In this document: positions 57,301-64,000 of the stretch, piece by piece
Layout of the letters: the number at the start of each line of letters is the position of its first letter
Position numbering within the stretch: position 1 is the stretch's first letter
Source of the DNA: Iris pallida
Taxonomy: Eukaryota > Streptophyta > Magnoliopsida > Asparagales > Iridaceae
Assembly: GCA_029216955.1 (NCBI GenBank)
Contig: JANAVB010012195.1
Coordinates: 3,078,957 to 3,142,956, forward strand
DNA: 64,000 nt
Direction: 5' to 3'
Position numbers and translations under genes: made by a program
The notes under the pieces: generated by a model
What the model saw: the letters and a program-made list of their open reading frames with translations, nothing else
What the model was told of the DNA's origin: nothing
Database searches by the model: none

Positions 57301-58356
57301 ATCCTTGAGAACAAGAACCGCACCCGTCTTCGTTCTCAAATGCACATCTCCAATGGCAACCGCCTTCGACACATCTCCGTTGCCCATCTTCAACACGCCA
57401 CAGTCGCCTGTCGTGTAAGTGGCAAACAGTGTCCTATTGTGAGATACATGTGCTGAAGCCCCTGAGTCCACCAGCCAAGAATTGTCATCGCAGGCGAGGT
57501 TAGTAATGACCTCATCACCTACGACGATCACATCGCCTCCATGCGTCGAGGCCGCCGCTGTAGTGTTCTCTTCTTGCTTCCCCTTGTCGCCCTTCTTCTC
57601 CTTCTTCCAAACGAAACAATTCCGCTTGATATGGCCCTTCTTACCGCAATGGTAACACTCTGAGTCCTCGTACCGACCTTTGGACTTCCCCCTGCTCTTG
57701 TCTCTGCCACCACCTGGACCCCTGCTTTTGCCCCTTCCGCGGCTCTCTGAAACCAATGCCTCTGAGTGGTGGGATGTGGATGAAGTGCCCTGAGAACGTC
57801 TCCGCATCTCTTCATTCAACACCCCGCTCTTGGCAAACTCCAGACTGACCACGCCCTCTGGAGCAGAAGCGATCATAGATACTCGTACGGTCTCCCACGA
57901 GTCTGGCAAGGTACACAGCAGCCACAGTCCCTGAACTTCGTCGTCGAACTTGACTCCCATAGAAGATAACTGGTCAACCACGCCCTGGAAATCACTCAAG
58001 TGATCCGTAATAGACGCCCCATCCTTGTACCGCAGACCCATCATCGTTCGGATCAGGAACAACTTGTTTACCCCGGTCTTCTTCGCATACAAGGATTCCA
58101 GCTTATCCCATAACGTCTTCGCGTGCTCAATATTGGCAACGTGATTGTACACGTTCTCATCAACAAACTGCCGTATGTACCCACACACCTGTATGTGCTC
58201 GAACTTCCAGTCCTCCTCGGATTTATCACTGGGCCTCTCGGATGCAAACACAGGTAGATGCAGCTTCTTGACAAATAGCAAATCCTTCATCTTGCTCCGC
58301 CAATAATGATAGTTTGTGCCATTAAGGTTCACCATGCGCACCGGCTTCGCGTCCAT
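54328..58356 (-). CDS. Tork-type copia gag-pol polyprotein, 1342 aa, intact
   Basis: A single frame from ATG 58354-58356 to a stop at 54328-54330. Approximate residue positions: UBN2-type gag 20-190; basic RG-rich stretch 205-230; CCHC knuckle CYHCGKKGHIKRNC 234-247; aspartic protease active site VDSGASAHVS near 297; GAG-pre-integrase ELWHRRLGHISEKG near 425; integrase core with HSDVCGPM, SDNGGEYIG and GVAERMNRTLMERVR (D-D-E); acidic linker near 730-830; RT with MDVKTAFLHGDLEEELYM and the catalytic YVDDMLLVG; RNase H with YTDADMAGDVDTRRSTSGY and LSTTEAEYIAATEACKE; C-terminus HTDDNGADMFTKILP. All catalytic residues I could check are present. It makes the particle, enzymes and integrase for its own movement. 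Gag and pol share one frame, as in most copia elements. Confidence 0.95.
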   Translation of the reverse strand: MDAKPVRMVNLNGTNYHYWRSKMKDLLFVKKLHLPVFASERPSDKSEEDWKFEHIQVCGYIRQFVDENVYNHVANIEHAKTLWDKLESLYAKKTGVNKLFLIRTMMGLRYKDGASITDHLSDFQGVVDQLSSMGVKFDDEVQGLWLLCTLPDSWETVRVSMIASAPEGVVSLEFAKSGVLNEEMRRRSQGTSSTSHHSEALVSESRGRGKSRGPGGGRDKSRGKSKGRYEDSECYHCGKKGHIKRNCFVWKKEKKGDKGKQEENTTAAASTHGGDVIVVGDEVITNLACDDNSWLVDSGASAHVSHNRTLFATYTTGDCGVLKMGNGDVSKAVAIGDVHLRTKTGAVLVLKDVRHVPDIRFNLVSVGRLDDEGFFSLFGNSQWKLSRGSLVIARGSKKSGLYYMEGSAQGAQEVNAVSDASTELWHRRLGHISEKGMSYLVNRKVIPGLKSTKLEKCTHCLAGKQNRVSFQSHPSSRKPALLELIHSDVCGPMKVKTLGGASYFVTFIDDCSRKVWVYALKTKDQVLPTFKEFQASVERETGKKLLCVRSDNGGEYIGPFDAYCREQGIRHQKTPPKTPQLNGVAERMNRTLMERVRCLLSEANLPGSYWGEALLTAAYIINLSPSAPLQGDVPDKVWYGKEPSYSHLRAFGCKAFVHVPKDERTKLEPKTRRCVFVGYGRDEFGYRLYDPVEGKLYRSRDVVFVEDQTMTNTQDSETPSEAEELPELESFRFEQFPEDIAEDPVMGEPVHGVAPNLDHQPADGGQGVPQEDEHAGEVVPEGEEAVGIQPAPVAPLRRSNRDRRPSTRYSPDEYVLLTDGGEPESFAEAMEDEHRQEWMVAMQEEMSSLHTNSTYDLVRLPKGKKALKNRWVFRVKQTDDATRPRYKARLVVKGYGQRKGVDYDEIFSPVVKHSSIRVVLALAASFDLEVEQMDVKTAFLHGDLEEELYMEQPEGFCEKGKSHLVCRLRKSLYGLKQAPRQWYRKFESFMGEHGYARTTSDHCAFVRYFAEDDFIILLLYVDDMLLVGRNATRIAELKRQLGAAFSMKDLGAAKTILGMEISRERESKLLHLSQTKYIHRVLQRFGMDGSKKVSSPLAAHFKFTEEQCPSTEDEKEDMERVPYASAVGSLMYAMVCTRPDIAHAVGTVSRYLSNPGRVHWSAVKWILRYLQGTAGWRLSFGGDEPKLVGYTDADMAGDVDTRRSTSGYVMMFAGGAVSWQSRLQKCVALSTTEAEYIAATEACKELLWMKKLLQELGLKQEQYTLLCDSQSAIHLVKNQTFHSRSKHIETRYHWIRDVVEKKDAELEKVHTDDNGADMFTKILPRGKFEYCRQIVGMTTSSP

Positions 58357-58405
58357 CTCTCCTCTCTGGTTCCTCTGTCAACTCCTGACACCCTTTGAAC
58401 CCAAA

Positions 58406-58417
58406 GCTCTGATACCA
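58406..58417 (-). other. Tork primer-binding site
   Basis: Minus strand TGGTATCAGAGC, three bases inside the 5' LTR, is complementary to initiator Met-tRNA. Confidence 0.92.
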
Positions 58418-58420
58418 CTC

Positions 58421-59231
58421 TGTTGGGAAAGAAACGCGAAAACCTTTCCCCAAACCGGAGAGTACCTGCGAGAGGACCGAGCAATACAACGCACGAACCA
58501 AAAACAACCACACAAAAACAGTCCACGCAGACACAGAGAATTTTTGACGTGGAAACCCTTGCGGGAAAAACCACGGGACGATCGGAGTCCAACCCTGAGA
58601 AGCCTCCACTAATGGAATAGAAGAATTACACCCTCTACAAACTCCTCCGATCCAAATCGGATCCCCACAACACTCAGAGATAAGAACAATGATCACAAGG
58701 CTACGAAGAACGAGAACGACGAGTAGAGATTACCCGAAACACGATCTCCTTCGAAAAACGACCTTCGATCCTCCGTCTTCTTCTCCGAAGTTGCAATGGC
58801 ACTCTTGCCTCCTTCTCTCTCGAACTTTTTGTGTTGTCCAATACTTGCGATTATGAATTAGGGTTGAGAAAACTCAATATAACTCCCCAATCCCGCAACC
58901 AACCTGGACCGTTGGATTAGATCCAATGATGAAAACTCATCCTAAAATCCGCTTCAGCCCCCGACGACACAGAGTTCGGCCAGAACTCTGTGTCAAGCAT
59001 CCAGAACCTCACCCCACAGTACTGGAGTGGCCAGACCGAGTTCGGCCCGAACTCGCCATGGGACCGAGTTCGGCCCGAACTCGGATCCCCTGTTCCAGAA
59101 TCTCCCCCTGGGCAGCAACAGCAGCAGCGACTCTACGTCGCCCACTTCCCGAGCTTCTTCGACACACGAACGGCGCTCGTCGCACTCCGGGATCTTCTCC
59201 ACATAGGTTGGGAATCCCACCCACTCCAACA
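58421..59231 (-). repeat. 5' LTR of the Tork element
   Basis: 811 bp. It differs from the 3' LTR at four sites (two near the plus-strand start, two in the last 40 bp). Same palindrome cluster at about 58972-59085. Confidence 0.95.
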
Positions 59232-59236
59232 GGAAG

Positions 59237-61448
59237 AACACTCGTAGTTCTTCTTCTATGCCGAGTTGGGCCTTTTGTGGCGTGTGGATGACTCTGATGT
59301 TCAACTGATTGAAATAACCTTCCGTAGGTATTCATCAAACTTCACATTCTCTGTTATCCTCTCTCTTTGACCATATTTAGTAGGCTTTATTTGGGAATAT
59401 AAATTTATATGACAAGAAATATGCTAGCAATAATTTAATAATTGATGAACACGTAGCCGAGGACAGAGCCATAATTTTTAATTTACCTTAAGATGTACTT
59501 TAAATGTCCTGATTTTTTTTTTTAACAAAAGGAATGTTGTATCAGTATCGTCATGTCCATACCGTACCATATCTGACCAATTTAGAACCATGTCCGACAT
59601 TTTTAAAAAAAAATTTGACAATAAAATTTTTGTTTAGCAGGTAGACTCTTTTATGCATAAATACGAACACTAAGAGCCTTTGGTATCATCTTTCACCATC
59701 AACACATGATTTCGCGATATGGCATAACATGTCGAGGGTGCAGGGGTTCGGACGACGAGGAAAGTACCGACGGCGGTCGTTGTAATCCGACGATGATGAC
59801 GCGGTCTCGATTGTGATGAGGGTTCTCGGTTGAAGATGAAGCAAAGGAGAGAATAGGAGGTGAGCGTATAGAGAGGTTAAGTGAGAGGCGGACAATTTAT
59901 GTTACACTTTTATTATAATCCGACATTGATGAATTATATTTATGTTGCTTTTTATTATAATGAAAAGATTAGTTTAAACTAGTTTAGATTGCTTCTACCA
60001 GTCCCATAAAAAATAGCTAATTTTTTTTTCATCGAATGAAAAACAATTGTTATTATTTATGTTACATTTTTATTATGTTGCATCAAAATAAAATGCATAT
60101 GACGATCAATTGAAAATTAGCTCCGCTTGTTGCAACATAGTAAATAAAAATTTAATTTAAATTGGGTGGGTTGGAGCCTACCCAGTCCGCTAATAGATCC
60201 GCATGTGCACATATTAGTGAATTACTTGTTTGGTATGTAGAAAGGAAAGAAAACCAATTATTTGCTCTTTTATTTCTTTTCTTTTCCTTTGAAATTTACT
60301 CTCTTTTTTTGGTGTTTGAAAAGACCAACAAAAATGAAAGAAAACAGCAATAATTGGGATGGAGAAGTGAATCCTTTTGGTAGGTAGGCGAACCATATTC
60401 CTATTTAATTTTTTTTCCTTTAGAATTTTTTTTTTTCATGCTCATGTTCTTTAGCATCTAAATACAGAAAAAATAATGACTTATTTTTCACGGGCTTAAT
60501 TTCGCAAACTAAACGTGGCCTATGTGTTATTATCCCTAACCCATGTGCAAAATATTACTTAGAGAATAATAAGACTTCTTCATCCAATTTCCTATTAATT
60601 TCTTCCATATATTAACACAATAAAGTGTAACCAATTAAAAGCAGAATAAAAGTATTCCCTTTTTAATTTTTCAGTGAAAAATGATAGATATTTAAATAGT
60701 AAACTAATAACTAACAATAGGACCCATTATTGACCAACAAAATAATTTTAAGTCACATGTGGCTGCATATGATAGAGTTATCACCTTCACCACATCACAT
60801 CGCCAGCTAGAGGACATTTGCTGACCTATATATAATATACACATAAATATTAACAGCATAAACATGCTTCTCGGATCCTTTAGGAATCCAATAAAATAGT
60901 GATTCTTAACGGGTTGTCGGGTTCCACCCACAACCTGTTAAGGTCAGCCAATGGCCCATAACTTCTTTGTGCTTTCACAGCTGCCATTTGGAGCCGAAAG
61001 TTGGTGAAGATGTACGACTGTTCAATGCATGATATCTTCTGCTAGGAGTTGTTCATTTGGATTATTATGAATTTAGCATCAAGAAATGGATTAATGACAG
61101 CCGATTCCGAAATTTTGGAAGAAATATTTTCTCTTTTTGTTATTGTATTATCAGAACAGTGTTGTCTCTCAGAATTTGTGTTCGTTTAATATTGAGAATT
61201 GCTGTAAATTTATTAAAATTAATTTTTTTCGTAAAAATAAAATATATTCACAATAAAAAAATTGTATAGCGATTATCCATTCATATAACTAGTTTGATGA
61301 GTGATGCAGACAACCAAAAAGTAACAAAATCAATATTTATAGGATACATGAAGGCTTAGAATTGCACACAACGTGTTTTCAAATCACGAAATTATCTATA
61401 AGAGATTCTGCATTAAACTGCACCCAATTTTCCTTTATATAGCCAAAA
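59237..61448. other. AT-rich intergenic region
   Basis: Apart from a possible exon remnant at 59252-59350, I see no gene, RNA or clear transposon end. There are T- and A-rich runs (for example 59511-59525 and 60400-60440), and no frame has a recognisable domain. Confidence 0.5.
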
Positions 61449-61754
61449 AGAGTGCGTTTGATTGCAAGGTAAAAAATATGCAGAAAATAATTAATTTTAT
61501 GGAATTATTTTTCTAGGAAAAAAATTTCATGAAAATTTAAAAATAATTATGGAAAACTTAATTTGGATGTTTGATTGCAATTATTTTCCTATGGGTTGGA
61601 CAAATTTCTTTTTCCACCATTTTAGATAAAAATATGAAAAATGATAGTTTTTTGAAAAATAATTCCCTGAAAAACATAAGCTATTAAACACTACAATTGG
61701 TGAAAAATTTGTGATGAAAATATTTTCCATGAAAAAAAAACCAATCAAACACAA
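61449..61754. mobile_element. Candidate small MITE
   Basis: AT-rich segment of about 300 bp with inverted ends GTGCGTTTGATTG (about 61451) and, reverse complemented, TTGTGTTTGATTGG (about 61754). Internal TTTGGATGTTTGATTGC is a further related copy. No clear target duplication was found, so the ends are approximate. Confidence 0.4.
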
Positions 61755-61764
61755 TTTTTTTTAA

Positions 61765-62429
61765 GGGTAAAGTGCAAAAAAACCCCTCGTTAAATATGTG
61801 CCTTTTGCACTAAAAGACCCCATGCTCTTAAAATACCCAAAAGTATGAAATATGCTCATTTTGCCCCCAAATGACAATTTTACCCCTCCCTTCCCCCCTC
61901 CTTCTTCGGCTGTGTTCGCCGGCGACGGAGGCGGAGGGGGGGGGGGGGGGGGGCGGAGCCGGCGAGGGAGCGGGGGGTCGGGGCCGGCGAGGGAGCCGGG
62001 GGTCGGGGCCGACGAGGGAGCGGGGGGGTCGGGGCCGGCGAAGGAGGAGGAGGGGGGGGGGGGTCGAGCCGGCGAGGGAGGAGGAGGGGGTGGGTCGGGG
62101 GAGCGCTCGCCGGCGAGGAGGGTGGGGCTGGGGGCTCGCCGGCGAGGGGGGGGATCGGGGGGGTCAGGGGGGCTGGGGGATCGCCGGCGGGGGGTGGTCG
62201 GGGGGGGGGGGCTGGGGGATCGCCGGCGATGGGGGGGTTGGGGGCTCGCCGACGCCGGCGCCGCCGGAGGGGGGGAGGGGTATTTTTGGTATAAATTTTT
62301 TAAAATTTGGCTGGAGGGGCCTAATCGAGCGGATATATAATCTAGAGAGGGATAAACCGACAAAAAATTCTAAAAGGTCTTTTAGTGCAAAAGGCACATA
62401 TTTAACGAGGGATTTTTTGTACTTTACCC
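61765..62429. mobile_element. Mutator-like MITE with about 56-bp TIRs and G-rich core
   Basis: The left end (GGGTAAAGTGCAAAAAAACC onward) and the reverse complement of the right end match over about 56 bp, through GTGCCTTTTGCACTAAAAGA, with very few differences. A 10-bp duplication ttttttttaa lies at 61755-61764 and 62430-62439. Long TIRs with 9-10-bp duplications are typical of Mutator-like elements. The 350-bp core is nearly all G, C and A on the plus strand, with an 18-G run (61936-61953) and many GGCGAGGGAG or TCGGGG repeats. The proline-rich frames on the other strand follow from composition. Confidence 0.72.
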
Positions 62430-62492
62430 TTTTTTTTAAAGATATCTATTCTCTATCCTGTTACGAAATTCAAACTTGATATGACTCATAAC

Positions 62493-64000
62493 TTTTTTTT
62501 TGATTGTAAAGGCAGGAACTTTTATTGATCATGGGGGGGAGCTTGTAAAGCTGAGTACAATGCTCGAAGAATTATTAACTAATACTTGAATGATACATTC
62601 AGGCGGAGACTCATAGCTACCACTTGTAGCTGTGATAAGAGAGCGCTTGGCCAGTAGATGAGCTGGTTCGTTCCCCGTTCTACGCACAAACTGGAGCGAA
62701 AGATTGCTATGTTCCTGCAGCTCATTCGAAACATCGATAAAAACATCTTGTAATCTCCACGGCACCAGATTAGCTTCTCCTTTGAACATTCTAACGACAG
62801 TAAGGGAGTCTCCTTCAATGATGACGGATCCGCATCTCAATCTCCTAGCAAGCATGGAACCTAATCGAACAGCTTCCATCTCGGCTTGGAGACTACTCTC
62901 GTAGGAAGGATGCTCATTAGACGACCATGATAATGCAGCAAGGAAGCCCCCGGACGAGTCTCTCGCTACTGCTGCTGCTGCAATGGAGGAGTGCGATGTT
63001 GCGCCATCAACATTTATATTGATTGAGTTGGCGGGGGACGGAGACCACTTAATATTGTCGACCACATCTGACCTCATCCTGTGCAAGTCACTTGTGCTGG
63101 CCTGAAGATCTAGAGAGTAGGTGGCGTGTATGATGGCTGCTTTCTGGATAATCACCTGGATGTTCGGAGGAGTATGGTTGAACACACATTCACATCTGGC
63201 CTTCCAAAGCGCCCAAGTGAGTGCCGCGCCTAGAGCAAAAGCCTCATGGGCATAGGAGTTATTCAACCACGTGGTGAGGAGTGTTTTGATGTTGGATTGG
63301 CTGTCGATACGAAGGCCCAAGGGGCAGGCGAACCAGGCTTCGCGGGCGGTCTGGCAATGGATGAATAGATGGTCGTAATCCTCATCATGAAGGAGGCAGA
63401 ATGGGCAAAGTTTGTTGACGGCTGGGATCCTCTTGTGAATCGCAGATAGGAGGGGAAGGCCTTCGTTCAAGAGTCGCCATATGAAGACCTGAATTCTGGG
63501 AGATAAATTTCTCATCTTCCATAGATTGCGCCAGGTGCCTTTGTCAATCGTAGAAGACGAGCTGCTCGGAGCATTCCTTCTAATAGCTTCATACAAGGAT
63601 TTAGATGAGAAGCGACCATTCTTAGTATAGGTCCACAGTAGTATGTCCGGTCCGTCTCCATTTCTCAAGCTAATGTCGAGAATCGCGCTTGCTTCTGTTG
63701 GGGAAAAAAGCTGTTTGATCAACGGAGAATTCCATTGTCGGGTGTGTGGGATCATAAGGTCCCGGACTAGTCGCGGCCCATTTGGCATTTGAGCAAAGTT
63801 CGAAACTTTGTATCCTGGAAGCTTGGGAACCCACGGTTCAGATGTGATGTCCACCCATCCGCCATTGATTTTCCAACAAACTCCATTCACCATCAATTGT
63901 CTGATCGCCAGGATACTCGACCATGTCGGTGAGGCGCGTTTGGACGTAGAAGCAGTCCAGATTGATTTGTTTTGAAGGTACACACCTCTAAGTAACCGAG
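62493..64000 (-). mobile_element. L1-type LINE, 3' end, truncated by window edge
   Basis: Minus strand: the ORF2 C-terminal part, then a short 3' UTR with AATAAA (about 62525) and a 9-base poly(A) at 62501-62493. This is the normal 3' end of a plant L1 element. The upstream endonuclease and RT lie beyond 64000. Confidence 0.8.
62529..64000 (-). CDS. LINE ORF2 C-terminal part: zf-RVT and RNase H domains
   Basis: An open frame entering from the right edge (first Met in window at 63981-63983) and ending at 62529, about 484 codons. The first 130 residues are the region downstream of RT (DGPDILLWTYTKNGRFSSKS). A zf-RVT zinc-binding segment follows (WRNLWKMRNLSPRIQVFIWR, then CPFCLLHDEDYDHLFIHC). 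From about 320 there is an RNase H-like domain with catalytic D (INVDGATSHSS), E (SLQAEMEAVRLG) and D (VIIEGDSLTVV), and a terminal RTGNEPAHLLAKRSL. RNase H removes element RNA after reverse transcription. The frame has no stop, so this part is well preserved. Confidence 0.85.
   Translation of the reverse strand, partial: RLLRGVYLQNKSIWTASTSKRASPTWSSILAIRQLMVNGVCWKINGGWVDITSEPWVPKLPGYKVSNFAQMPNGPRLVRDLMIPHTRQWNSPLIKQLFSPTEASAILDISLRNGDGPDILLWTYTKNGRFSSKSLYEAIRRNAPSSSSSTIDKGTWRNLWKMRNLSPRIQVFIWRLLNEGLPLLSAIHKRIPAVNKLCPFCLLHDEDYDHLFIHCQTAREAWFACPLGLRIDSQSNIKTLLTTWLNNSYAHEAFALGAALTWALWKARCECVFNHTPPNIQVIIQKAAIIHATYSLDLQASTSDLHRMRSDVVDNIKWSPSPANSININVDGATSHSSIAAAAVARDSSGGFLAALSWSSNEHPSYESSLQAEMEAVRLGSMLARRLRCGSVIIEGDSLTVVRMFKGEANLVPWRLQDVFIDVSNELQEHSNLSLQFVRRTGNEPAHLLAKRSLITATSGSYESPPECIIQVLVNNSSSIVLSFTSSPP

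Larger units (their letters stand above)
53500..59231 (-). mobile_element. Complete young Tork-type Ty1/copia retrotransposon, TSD ggaag
   Basis: Identical-length 811-bp LTRs (53500-54310 and 58421-59231) differ at only four positions. Target duplications ggaag lie at 53495-53499 and 59232-59236. A PBS, one uninterrupted gag-pol frame and a PPT are all present. Total length is 5732 bp. Domain order gag-protease-integrase-RT-RNase H is Ty1/copia, and the sequence style matches the Tork lineage (Tnt1-like). Everything needed for retrotransposition appears intact. Confidence 0.95.

Noticed and set aside
56166..57456. Plus-strand frames inside the Tork element
   Set aside because: They are antisense to an intact polyprotein.
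61761..62479. Gly- or Pro-rich frames of about 200 codons
   Set aside because: Composition artefacts of the G-rich MITE core. They also run through both TIRs.

Overview
This is nuclear DNA from a flowering plant. The evidence is the set of plant transposable-element lineages with their diagnostic ends: Sire and Tork Ty1/copia, Tekay-type chromodomain Ty3/gypsy, long-LTR derivatives without genes, CACTA, Helitron, hAT, PIF/Harbinger-like and Mutator-like elements, and a plant L1-type LINE. There is no convincing host gene, no RNA gene and nothing prokaryotic. I cannot name the species.

Most of the window (1-50758) is one nest inside a single old plus-strand Tekay-type Ty3/gypsy element, called gypsy-A here. 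Its 5' LTR remnant (14137-14543), PBS, decayed gag-pol (14724-18435), integrase C-terminus with chromodomain (36124-36415), PPT and split 3' LTR (36494-36907 and about 50007-50758) are spread over 36 kb. A minus-strand Sire copia element (5559-14136) sits in its 5' LTR. The Sire 3' LTR was in turn split 13 bp from its outer end by another minus-strand gypsy element (1-5558, LTR 924-5558, gag remnant at the left edge). The gypsy-A integrase is broken by LARD-1 (18436-24658 and a stub after 35708). LARD-1 is broken by LARD-2 (24659-35708, TSD gagac). The LARD-2 3' LTR holds a head-to-tail pair of Helitrons (31446-33262) carrying PPR gene fragments. The gypsy-A 3' LTR is broken by an LTR-like sequence (36908 to about 50006), itself broken by a 9.67-kb CACTA transposon (38683-48349, TSD aac).

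Right of the nest (50759-64000) lie a PIF/Harbinger-like element (51261-52378, TSD TTA), a hAT-type MITE (52582-53294, TSD ataccaac), a very young complete Tork-type copia element (53500-59231, TSD ggaag, LTRs differing at 4 of 811 positions, intact 1342-aa polyprotein), AT-rich intergenic DNA, a candidate MITE, a Mutator-like MITE with 56-bp TIRs around a G-rich core (61765-62429), and the 3' end of an L1-type LINE with RNase H (62493-64000).

The most interesting observations are: (i) the end-to-end Helitron pair with captured PPR sequence; (ii) a palindrome around TTCGGCCCGAA shared by the LTRs of two different copia lineages and by the region upstream of the Sire env-like ORF; (iii) two gene-less long-LTR elements sharing an unusual post-LTR leader with a gag-bearing element; and (iv) a full-length env-like ORF downstream of a badly decayed Sire gag-pol.
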